64,000 bases of DNA from Thelonectria olida (taxonomy: Eukaryota > Ascomycota > Sordariomycetes > Hypocreales > Nectriaceae), in NCBI GenBank assembly GCA_020736575.1, contig JAGPYM010000015.1:124001-188000 (forward strand). Direction: 5' to 3'. How positions within the stretch are numbered: position 1 is the stretch's first letter; the number at the start of each line of letters is the position of its first letter. A program made the position numbers and the translations under genes. This document shows positions 55,482-64,000 of this stretch, piece after piece. Below the pieces are notes generated by a model. That model searched no databases. It saw only the letters and a program-made list of their open reading frames with translations, and was not told where the DNA came from.

Positions 55482-57027
55482 GGCAGGACGGGATTCGGGA
55501 ATACACGTCAACCCCAAACAGTCGGATGACTTCTTGCCATATGAGGCCAGGTTTGCTAATGGTTGAGCTACGATGGCCTCACGAACGTGCGGTCGCCCCT
55601 TCCAAGTCCCCGACATCCCATGCACGCAGTTCATCCTTGGCTGCTAATAACCGAGGATTGAAACCTAAACACTACCACCGGGCCGGGCCGCGTGCGGGAT
55701 GACTCGTGAGTTTAGACAGCAATTCAAAATTTGAAGGTAGACTTGCTCAAACAGCAACAGTCGCCAGCCCTTGCTGGGGCCTCCCGTATACTCCGGGCAG
55801 GAATCCACAGGAATGAGTCGCAAATGTCATGTTCGTGCAATTTCTCAAGGCGCACGTATTGCAGCTCATCGAAGTGTTCCTCAGATGACCCTTGCGTCTC
55901 GAACGACCCAAACAGGATGCTCAAGGTCACATGCGACGCTTGCGGATTATCTTTCCACAGTCGACGCGAGCTATCCAGAGCCAGGCGGCTGTCGGCATAA
56001 TGTCTCTCATTCCAAGAGTCGTGTAGAGTTTCTACTCATTACGTGCCTTCAGAACAGACTACGCATACGAGCGTTTGATCCCGTCACTGAGCGACGCACA
56101 TGAAAACAAGGCTGTGACTGGTAACGACGTTCCGGTCAATTTGGCCATTGGCGGATGTTCTTGCTTGGGATGTCGCAGCCCTTGATGCGGCCCACTGTCT
56201 CGCCCGCCTGCGGCTCCTCGCTTGTGGTTGACGTTGACGCCGAACAAATGCGCCCGACCTTGTTGCAGTAGCTGAATCCCCTGGCCTGTTGCATGAACCA
56301 CGGTCACTTGACATATGCACTGCGTGTGGCAGAGCATGGTCTCCATCGTTTGAGACCGAGTGTCCTTACTGTCGAAACGCCAGGGAGAAGGAAGAGCAAC
56401 GCAAGGCCAAAAAGCAGAGCGATATATGATCGAGCGCCGCTCGGTGGATGTTGCACTGTGCTATACTATTAAGGGGTTTAGTTCGAGAGGCGTTCAGAGG
56501 CTGACGGCGGCTTAGTAGTGAGAAATTCATTTGGAAACTTGGACAATGCATTTGATAGGGGGCCTATGGGCATAAATTAGCTGCGAAACTATGTATTTAG
56601 ACTGAACATCCAGACTTCGTTGCTTATCGGCAGAGACATGGCCAAATAAAGGCCTGAGACAAGGCGTGTGAAGTCTGCCTCACTTGCCCTCAAGTCCAGC
56701 TATATGTATCCTTTACTGCCTAACTGCTCTCCGTTCGTCAAGATAAGAAGCGGCGAACTAGTACTCAAGTCGGTGACGATTGGGGAATCCTCGCTATTTT
56801 ATGTTTTTTTGCTCTTCCTAAGGTACGTAAACAAAACGACAACGTTAGTTTTATGTCTGCAAAAGCGTGGGCAAAATCTGTTTCCTGACGGCATGGCAAC
56901 AGAGAGAGCGACTCGGACAAGCCTCCCCGGAGGGCTGGACACAAGACACTGGCGTAAGCCCAAAAACCGACAATCTTTCAACACTAAATAATCAGCACTT
57001 GGTCTGCGCTTATACCTGTGCGGCCTA
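55482..57027. other. Spacer with a zinc-ribbon-like scrap
   Basis: At 56316-56429 one plus-strand frame reads CTACGRAWSPSFETECPYC followed by a basic helix and a stop, which looks like the end of a zinc-binding protein. Upstream, about 55920-55990 in another frame, is CDACGLSFHSRREL. No intact gene can be assembled. The remainder, 56430-57027, is empty. Confidence 0.35.
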
Positions 57028-58584
57028 CTACGGGAGATGCTTATCCTCGTCTTCTTTGGCTCGGTTCACATAATACTCATAATCACTATTATGCCCGGCC
57101 TGGCACCATAGCTCATCTTCCGAGTGCGGCTGGTCCGATCTCAAGATATTGCACGTTGCCCAAGCGCGCACCTCCTCTATCCACCTTCCTCCCAAGCCCC
57201 AGTCCGCAAGCTCTCGGTTCCCCCAGTATCCTTCCCGGAAAGCCAGGGACTCTAGCCTACTCCCACTCTGAGAATTTCGAAGAAAACGGAACATCTCGTT
57301 CGAAGCATCAGTGTCCAAGAACGGCTGGGCAAATCTTCGTGATATCGTAAACTGGTCGCTGAGCCTAGCCATGCCTTCAGTCTTGTTCTGCCCTGGCATG
57401 GGCAGCAGGTTCAAGTAGATGGTCAGATTCGTCAAATTCGGCAAGCTCTGCGCAATTGCTTCAAGCTTCTCGTAGGGCCAATCATCATTTTCACGGTTGA
57501 GGTCGATGGTCAAATCCGTCAGCCCAGGCGCCCAATTGCCGAGGCTACGAAGTTGATCCGTGGACAAAGACGGTCTTGGGTCGTTCTCAAGCTCTGTGTT
57601 GGTCCATTCGAGCTGCCTCAGGGATACGCCGTGATGTTGTAGCACCCTGTTAAAGACGTCGGCGTCGCAAGTCCCACTCTCGAACCAGGTGAGATTAGTC
57701 AAAGACGACGGCGGAAAGGCCAAGATGAAGTCTCGAGCTCGCGGAGGCCGTGGTGACTTTAATTTGGGTTTTGGTAGAGGACCAGGCTCGGCCTCCCACT
57801 CTTCAAGTTCCGTCTTCCAGTCAACCCATCTGCCCCCGATAGTAAGTGAGCGGAGGTTAGACAGTACAAGTGGCAGACGATGCAGAACTGCGCTCCCTTT
57901 GGGCTTGAGGCTTCCCCTCTGTGTAATAGAAAGCTCGCGAATCTGTGAGAAGTCCATGGCTTCGAGCCACAGTTCCATGTTGTCCTTTAACCGTTGCTGG
58001 GTCGGAACATTCCTCCATTTATACCACGCATGCGCCTTACCAAAATCCCACCACCAACATGGCCATTTGCTTGGAGTTAGCTGATACTGGACCCGGTCGA
58101 CGAACCATCTGGCGCGATAATACCAACCCGAACCCCACGCGATGATGGGGTTAGACGAGGAAGAAGGCCAACTTCCATCTTCTTCTGACCAATGCGGCCT
58201 CGGCGGAACAATGTGCCCCCATTCAGAGTAGTCGAACTCGTAGCCCTCCAAGATGAGTACGCGCAAGTGAGACAAGTACCGATCACTGCCATCGAGCGCA
58301 AAAGGTAAGCTATACCGGGCTGGCCAAATTTCGCATCCGAAAGAGGCTATGGAAAGGTCAAGCTTGGAGATGTTGTTGCAGGTTTTCATAGCTTCATGGA
58401 CAGCATCGTGAGTGCCAAACGGGGAGCTGATGGGAACAACCGCGATGATCTCGGTTGGGCAGGGATCCTGAGGTGTCCATTGATGCTGTCCTCCATAACT
58501 CGCAACGGTAGGAATAAAGGCGCAGATAAGAAAAAGACAGCCTGCTAGAGATTTTGCTGGCTTAAAGTTGCTTGTATAAGCCAT
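57028..58584 (-). CDS. Secreted protein with leucine-rich/F-box-type repeats
   Basis: This is a single exon of 518 aa. A hydrophobic stretch (SLAGCLFLICAFIPTVAS, residues 13-29) acts as a signal peptide. The rest resembles the leucine-rich part of fungal F-box proteins: ISKLDLSIASFG, LSHLRVLILEGYEF, IRELSITQRG, LSNLRSLTIGG, LTNLTWFESG, LRQLEWTNTE, LTDLTIDLNREN and LPNLTNLTIYLN, each about 30-60 residues apart. No F-box is present. It contains many tryptophans and several N-glycosylation sites, consistent with secretion. A proline and lysine-rich linker lies at about residues 270-290. I do not recognise the family by name, and the function is unknown. The ATG at 58584 was chosen over a GTG one codon earlier. 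Confidence 0.85.
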   Translation of the reverse strand: MAYTSNFKPAKSLAGCLFLICAFIPTVASYGGQHQWTPQDPCPTEIIAVVPISSPFGTHDAVHEAMKTCNNISKLDLSIASFGCEIWPARYSLPFALDGSDRYLSHLRVLILEGYEFDYSEWGHIVPPRPHWSEEDGSWPSSSSNPIIAWGSGWYYRARWFVDRVQYQLTPSKWPCWWWDFGKAHAWYKWRNVPTQQRLKDNMELWLEAMDFSQIRELSITQRGSLKPKGSAVLHRLPLVLSNLRSLTIGGRWVDWKTELEEWEAEPGPLPKPKLKSPRPPRARDFILAFPPSSLTNLTWFESGTCDADVFNRVLQHHGVSLRQLEWTNTELENDPRPSLSTDQLRSLGNWAPGLTDLTIDLNRENDDWPYEKLEAIAQSLPNLTNLTIYLNLLPMPGQNKTEGMARLSDQFTISRRFAQPFLDTDASNEMFRFLRNSQSGSRLESLAFREGYWGNRELADWGLGGRWIEEVRAWATCNILRSDQPHSEDELWCQAGHNSDYEYYVNRAKEDEDKHLP

Positions 58585-58987
58585 CACGTAGATCTGAGTA
58601 GGAGAAGTTGGCTGTCGTCGGAGGTGAGCGATGACACATTTTCAATCTATCTGAAAGCAGGCGAAGGATTGAATCCTGAGTGAGATAAGGGCTTTGCTGC
58701 CTAGAATCAACGAATGGCAAGCTGTCCAGAAAGGCAAACACCCCACCGTTGGTCGACAGTGGCCGACTCAATGCGGCCATAAATGGTGTGTTACTTGTGG
58801 CCACCTAGTCGACTAATGGTTGAAAGTAACACATTTTAATTCGATGAACTGAGAATGTGTCGCCATTAACAAGACATATTGGTGCGTAACATCTTCATTT
58901 ATGCGCCAGAATCGTCGCCGGCGACAATAATCTTTGATTTTAATCAGAATTTACCCGCACTCGCATCCAACAAGGAAACTTCTCACC
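58585..58987. other. Divergent spacer
   Basis: This is the promoter region between the secreted repeat protein and the DUF7730-like gene. No element was identified. Confidence 0.4.
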
Positions 58988-60340
58988 ATGCGACTGAGGA
59001 TGGAGCAAGAATCAGATGAATACATTTATTCTAGTCCTTACAACGGGCATTCAGTGGTGCCAGAGGCCAGAATGGGACCCTTCGAACAGCTCCCGCGTCT
59101 TCCCAAGCCCCGGCCTCGTGATCTGACACCTGTTGGTTTCCGAGATGCTGGCTCCCCAGATGCTGACTCCCAGGAAGGCCCAAAAGCGATGTTCTAGAAA
59201 TGCGCCTTCTTTACAATGCCCCCGGAGATCAGAGGCCACACCCTGCGCATGGCCTTTGGAGAGCGTCGTCTTCACATGGACCTTTCCTATAGCCATCGTT
59301 CTGGGCCTTCTTCTGTCGACCAGCCCACGGCTGCCAAGTCTTGGCACTGGCGTAGCTCTGTTTGCCATCGACTGCCCCTAGATTATGCACCCAAACTAGA
59401 AGGCCCGATGACTGAGGGAGGTCCCGATGGCCCTTGGGCCGATTCCTGGCGCCATTCTGAGGCAGAGGATTGTCTTGTAAGGTCAGAGAATGTGCCATCC
59501 AAATTCCACATCGGGATCATGGGATGGCTATTATCCTGTCGTCAGAGGTGAGAGGAAAGCCCGTGTTAGAGACTCAAAGCATTGCTGACAGGAATCACCA
59601 GTTACATTGAGGCTATCGACGTCTTGTACTCGACCAATACCATCTCAATGGCAGGTGAAGCCATGCTCTGCCATCTTCCGCAACTTCTATTGCCACAACG
59701 GCTAGCAAGGATAACGCCGCTCGAGATTACTTGGCCGCTAAAGACTCGTGATGTCGGTGAATCCTTTTGGCTAGTCGAGGAGGATCATCTGAAGTCGATT
59801 TTACAAACTTTGTCGACCGACTTCCCCGGACTTCGCCGTCTTCATCTTTCCCTCGAGGACTCTCATTTGTTCATCTTTCACAAAATGCCCGAGTGTGTTC
59901 CACCTATTCTGAGGACCCTTGATCAATTTGCTCAATGGATGGTAACCTTGAGCGAATGCGCAATCGCACTGCCGGATGAGCTTTTCAATAATACCTTTGA
60001 AGAGGCGTCAATGGTAATTGACGAGACTTCTGGTCGGTCAATTGAGTCTTACCACCAAGTTTGGCGGTCGCTGGATGGCGAGATGAATGTCATAAGGTTG
60101 CCGTTTGTCGATAGCTACCCAGCGCCTCCATACGACTTGTCTGAATCCAGTGCTCAATATCCTGGATATTGGATTGTTCATGGGTCATACCAGCTCACAA
60201 TATACTCAAGCCCTCCTCGACAATGCGCCTGTACATGGGATGGTCAAAGTGAGTTTGGCTCCGTGGCGGACCTTGAGTTTGATGAGGAAATTACAGAAAT
60301 GATGGGAGAGGAAGTTAGTTTGTTTGATAGCGACATGTAG
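58988..60340 (+). CDS. DUF7730/F-box-like protein, N-terminus interrupted by TAG
   Basis: The coding parts are 59216-59547 and 59602-60340, joined by a 54-bp GTGAGA..CCAG intron, giving 356 aa from the ATG at 59216 (MPPEIRGHTLRMAFGERR). The opening 'PPEIR..' and RRLHMDLSYSH are typical of the fungal DUF7730-type group. WLLSCRQSYIEAIDVLYSTNTISM spans the intron and is the usual core. Upstream and in the same frame, from ATG 58988, lies a proline-rich leader (QLPRLPKPRPRDLTP) also seen in relatives, but a TAG at 59195-59197 separates it from the rest. So either translation begins at 59216 with a shortened leader, or the gene is a fresh pseudogene. No enzymatic motif is known for the family. Confidence 0.65.
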
Positions 60341-60878
60341 TGAGGCTCAGGTGTATGATTTTAACGGACAGGTCCTTGGAAATTTCAGCCAAGTTGGTTA
60401 ATCTAGGTTCCAGATCCTGTTTTCCGTGGACTTGAGGACTTTTATCAAGCTAGTAGTGTTTATATTCGGCCGTAAAGTGAGTATAATACTTAAGGAAGAA
60501 TGATATATAGTATTAAAAGAGGGAAAATCTAATCAAATAAAGGGTATGCGCTTTTAGTACAAATAACTTTTATTATTAACCTTATAGCTAAGGAGGTTAT
60601 TAGAAGCTAGTTAGCTTACATAAATAAACCTTCCTCGACGGGCCTAAAGGTTAATGCCCGCTGTCTTATTATTCCCCCCGTCCGCTCAAAGCTAGCCTCC
60701 CCTCTTCTCTCTTTCTTCTCCTCTCTTCTCCCTACCCACCTCTACTAAACATCACCATGCTTGACAACTCGTAGGTCAAATCAACGACTGGAAACTCCCT
60801 GACTAAATACGCCGGAATTTCTTTCCAGAAAGACTCACCAATCATCTATACCACCTACAAATAATCCTTTCTATCACT
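60341..60878. promoter_or_regulatory. AT-rich island and pyrimidine-rich promoter of the Ykt6-like gene
   Basis: Positions about 60460-60630 are strongly AT-rich and gene-free. They are followed at about 60700-60750 by a CT-rich tract, typical of promoters of constitutively expressed fungal genes, and then by the ATG at 60879. Confidence 0.5.
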
Positions 60879-61802
60879 ATGAAGTTATTTTACATTGGCG
60901 TAAGATCAACCGCCCCCCCAAGTGCTAATGCCTCAACTTAATCACCAAATGACCACCCATCTTTCTAGATCCTTCGCAACCAAGACAAGCCGGCCGTGGA
61001 GCTCGTCAGCGAAAAGGACCTCTCCGCCTACTCGCGTTTTGTTAGACCTCGGTATGTCCCTGACCTCCTGACCGATTCATCTCCCACTCGTACGAAAGTC
61101 GTCCAACAGCTATACCGAACTCGTGACTGTCTTTTCCAAGGCGGTGGCAGAGCGAATCAGTCCAGGACAGCGGCTAGATGTTGAGGAGAGCTATTACATG
61201 TTTCATGTTCTGGGCCGGAGTGAAGGTGTCTGCGGCATGTGAGGCCCCCGATCCTAAACTATTGTAAAAGCCTGTGATCTGGTCTTCTTTACTAACTGAA
61301 GGCTTTCTCACAAAGCATCATCTCGGATCACGATTATCCGAGCCTCGTAGCGCATCAGCTCCTTTCCAAAGTGTGCGTTGATTAACCCTCAAGAAGAATA
61401 GACATTGCAACTGATCTGGGGGTCTAGTGTCGATGAATTCCTATCTAAACATCCTAAATCGACCTGGGACTCCGGCGAGCCGGCCCTGGCCTTTCCTGAG
61501 CTGAAAGGGTACCTGTCCGAGTATCAGGACCCGCAAAAGGCCGACAGCATTCTGAAGATCCAAAATGAGCTGGACGAGAGGATGACTGTCCTTCACAAGA
61601 CCATTGAGAGTGTTTTGGAGGGGGATGAGAAGCTCAGCGATCTTATTGCCAAGACTGACGGCTTAAGCGCCCGGAGCAAGAGGTTTTACAGTTCGTTGTA
61701 CCCTTTTCCTCCCTGTCTTGACGCCCGATGCACGTGTGGATGGAAATTAACTTGGACATAGAGGAAGCGGAGGATCAGACCTCGCGTTGCATGCTCATGT
61801 AG
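60879..61802 (+). CDS. Ykt6-like longin SNARE, divergent paralogue
   Basis: The six exons 60879-60899, 60969-61051, 61110-61238, 61316-61372, 61428-61690 and 61762-61802 total 594 nt, or 197 aa, the usual Ykt6 length. The longin domain runs MKLFYIGILRNQDKPAVELV through QRLDVEESYYMFHVLGRSEG, VCGIIISDHDYPSLVAHQLLS and VVDEFLSKHP. The SNARE helix follows YQDPQKADSILKIQNELDE and reads VLHKTIESVLEGDEKLSDLI. The zero-layer arginine of R-SNAREs (VLxRGEKLD in Ykt6) is Gly here. The C-terminus ends RCMLM, a prenylation CAAX box, but the neighbouring palmitoylated Cys of CCxxM is Arg. Ykt6 normally drives several membrane fusion steps, including vacuole and autophagosome fusion. This copy may be an altered or regulatory SNARE. 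Confidence 0.9.
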
Positions 61803-61904
61803 TGGAATGTGTGTTGGGTCAGATATAGAACGAAAGCATTGCATGATTCTAAACGATATGTGCAATACACTGGCCAATTGCTTGGTCTTGGTACATCCAT
61901 TCGC

Positions 61905-62290
61905 ACCCTTCTGAATATGCCTGCGCCGTTCGTACACGCCCACCGGTTTCCCAACATTATCGATGGCAAAATCAAAAACTTTTCCCTTCTTCTTCACCTC
62001 GTCGAAAATATCCGTCCGCTTATAGTCTATAACCTCATCGACGCCGAGATTGCGGCAAACGCTGAAACGCGGTCAAGCTAGCTACGTCCGTCCATGGCCG
62101 CCGCGTCGTCAGGCGCGAATCAACCTGGAAGAGGCGTGAGTTGGGTGCAGGGAACGACGATGATTTGGCCGAGGATGCCGGACCTTGAGAATTTTGCCGC
62201 GATGCTCAGGGCGCCGAAACTCAGCTGGCCTTCGTTGAGCCAGCTTTTGGCGGCGTGTTTTGCACGGATACGCCCGACGAGGTAGCACTC
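61905..62290 (-). pseudogene. Relic of a zinc-type alcohol dehydrogenase/quinone oxidoreductase
   Basis: Minus-strand reading gives an upstream piece FSRSGILGQIIVVPCTQLTP, the usual 'G.LaeyivVp...L.p.P' stretch, ended by a stop. About 100 bp later comes SVCRNLGVDEVIDYKRTDIF with DEVKKKGKVFDFAIDNVGKP, the typical 'CR.LGADeViDY..' and 'FD.viDnVG' block. The Rossmann GxGGVG segment between them is missing and the frame changes, so the gene is dead. It lies antisense immediately after the Ykt6-like gene. Confidence 0.6.
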
Positions 62291-62712
62291 TCATTGAGAA
62301 TGAGAGAACTCTCGATTGAAGCCTTGATAGTCGTGCACTGCTACGCTTGCATTTTGCCGGGGGATCGTTAGGCCTTGGAGAGGATAAAGGGAAAGCCAAC
62401 TACAATCAATTCATATTTGTTAATTAGGAAGAGACGCATTGAAGTGAGAAGCCAATATTTAGAATGGGTTTTGGGCCAGGATGTATCCGCAGTTACTATC
62501 TACAGTAGCAGGTCTCTACAACCGACACTAAGGATCTCATGGACAAACACAACAAACCGTTGACTATGTACTGCTTGCTTCAGTTTCACCCAGTTTCGGC
62601 GCCTCATCGACGTTGAGGGGTATCTCGGGCTCCAGGCTCTTCAACTACCAACCACCTCAGAATTGTCTCGGATTCCAAGCCCCCGGAGACACTTCACCGT
62701 ATCTCCTCTCAC

Positions 62713-63525
62713 ATGGCAAGGGTCGGGCATAAGAAGTCGTGTAATGGTTGCTCACGCTGCAAGCAGAGGAAGATCAAGGTGCATAGACCCGGAGCCTCGG
62801 ACAACCATGAACAAACTAACATAGTGGCACCCCATCAGTGCGACGGGAAACGACCATGCGGCCCTTGCGTCAAGTGGCATCTCTGCTGTAGCTTGAATGT
62901 GTCATCTCGACTGGATAACGGCTCGTCCATTGGTCAAACCGGGCCGAATCTGAGATGCAACGAGCAACTACCCAACATGTACACACCTACTACGTTCATT
63001 CTAGCAGCCCAGATCTAGCGGCCGTCGCTAGCACCCAGACCGCTCGAGAAATCCCCCAACTGGACGGCAGATCTAGGCCTGATGCATCACTACAGTTGCC
63101 ACACTTCAACTACCCTCCCAGGAGCTACTCACCATGCATGGGAGATTGAGATTCTGAGATTGGCCATCGCACGTCCTTTCGTCATACATCAAATTCTCGC
63201 CGTCTCAGCCTTCCACCTCGCCAGCTTGGACCCGTCTCGCACACAGGCCCATCTCTCGCAGGCTTTCCAGAACCAGCATCACGCAATCAATGGCATCAAA
63301 GCCGACCTCTCCAATATCGGACCAACCAACTGTCATGCGCTGTTTGCAGCTCTGTTGTTCATGGGTGCATTCGCAGCATCCGCTATAGCCATATATAGAA
63401 GCTGCTACGAGAAGTTAATTGTTATTCTCCCTAGCCCTCACGGTGCTGACCTGCATCGGGCGCCGTGGGGTCGGGGTGCACAACTGCCGACCTCTCGCCT
63501 CACCGGCTCGTCCCGCTGCAGGTAA
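62713..63525 (+). pseudogene. Broken Zn(II)2Cys6 transcription factor
   Basis: Exon 1 (62713-62778) and exon 2 (from 62839) join over a 60-bp intron inside the zinc cluster: CSRCKQRKIK then CDGKRPCGPCVKWHLCC. This gives the C-x2-C-x6-C-x5-C-x2-C-x6-C pattern typical of Upc2/sterol-type regulators. In the same frame a TAG at 63016-63018 stops translation after about 81 residues. The frame then stays open to 63525 and includes the usual middle region DLGLMHHYSCHTS, WEIEILRLAI, FVIHQILAVSAFHLASLDPS and HALFAALLFMGAFA. Past about 63400 the protein becomes unrecognisable, suggesting a further frameshift. The truncated product would be a bare DNA-binding domain. Confidence 0.65.
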
Positions 63526-64000
63526 TCAATAGTTTCAAGCCTCATCACTATCACTGGTGAAGGGGGCCGTGTTTGGGTCCACGGGCGACGTGTCCAGCGA
63601 GCCAACACCAGCAAAATCCTGCACGACAACACGCTATCCGTCGGTGCTTCCACCTGCGCGCGTTTCTACGAATCAACGACCAATCATGCAAGTGGTGTTT
63701 TGCGGATAATATGCAGCTCGTATCGCCGAGTCAGGTGAGCAAGATTCTCTCTTGTGAATGTTGCGAACCCGCTTCGGAGTTCCTGTCAGCGTTTTCAAAT
63801 CGACCAACAGTCAATATTTTCAGGCAATCAGGCAAGATACCAATGCTGTGAGAGGTACCGTCTTAGTGACCATATCTGAATTTGGAGAGCATTCGAAGCA
63901 AGTCACAATTTGCGGAAGGCTTGTAAGTCTTGGCCCCAAGAGCGACCAGAAAACCGAGAAGAAGAGCCAGGGAGAGAAAGGAAATTCATCTACTGGCTTG
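63526..64000. other. Window edge, possible tail of the broken regulator
   Basis: Only short scraps in mixed frames are seen. The 3' part of the broken regulator gene may continue beyond the window. Confidence 0.35.

Overview
The window reads as nuclear DNA of a filamentous ascomycete (Pezizomycotina, most likely a sordariomycete). Genes carry short introns of about 45-120 bp with GT..AG ends and CTAAC/CTGAC-like branch sites. The protein families are typical of these fungi: NACHT/ankyrin STAND proteins, ankyrin-CorA fusions, Pth11-type rhodopsin-fold receptors, Zn(II)2Cys6 and bZIP/DUF3425 regulators, NmrA-like proteins, cysteine-rich secreted proteins and fungal APH and kinase-like proteins. 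The species cannot be named from the sequence alone. No tRNA, rRNA, CRISPR array or complete transposon was found.

Layout. Positions 0.8-13.2 kb form an ankyrin-rich block: an intact NACHT-ankyrin receptor-like gene (814-6281), a decayed gene for a multi-pass membrane protein with C-terminal ankyrin repeats (6507-8853), and a 12-exon ankyrin-CorA-like gene (9309-13193). Positions 15-24 kb hold a three-exon secreted cysteine-rich protein, a relic of the C-terminal part of a large sacsin/NO VEIN-like ATPase, a 12-cysteine IDI-2-like secreted protein with a Kex2 site, and a broken second NACHT gene. From 26 to 44 kb lies an accessory metabolic and secreted set: a small secreted protein, a class 3 lipase, an aldo/keto reductase, a divergent bZIP/NmrA-like pair, a secreted beta-propeller protein, another small secreted protein, a Zn2Cys6 regulator next to an NmrA-like protein and a small three-exon enzyme-like protein, and a PAN/Apple mucin. 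From 43.7 to 50 kb two Pth11-like receptors flank a secreted GMC oxidoreductase. The last 14 kb contain a kinase-like protein lacking the DFG aspartate, an APH-like phosphotransferase, decayed genes, a secreted orphan, a DUF7730-type protein, a divergent Ykt6-like SNARE, and a broken Zn2Cys6 regulator at the edge.

No PKS, NRPS or terpene backbone gene is present, so this is not a classical biosynthetic cluster. It looks like a fast-evolving accessory region that mixes self/non-self-type receptors, secreted proteins, membrane sensors and redox enzymes. Several genes are broken by single in-frame TAG codons or one-base shifts, and the TAG codons would fit mild repeat-induced point mutation. The most unusual intact genes are the Ykt6-like SNARE without its central arginine and without one lipidated cysteine, and two genes with micro-exons of 11 and 15 nt. 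Exon joints were chosen by hand from splice signals and reading frame. Where stated, total coding lengths divide by three.
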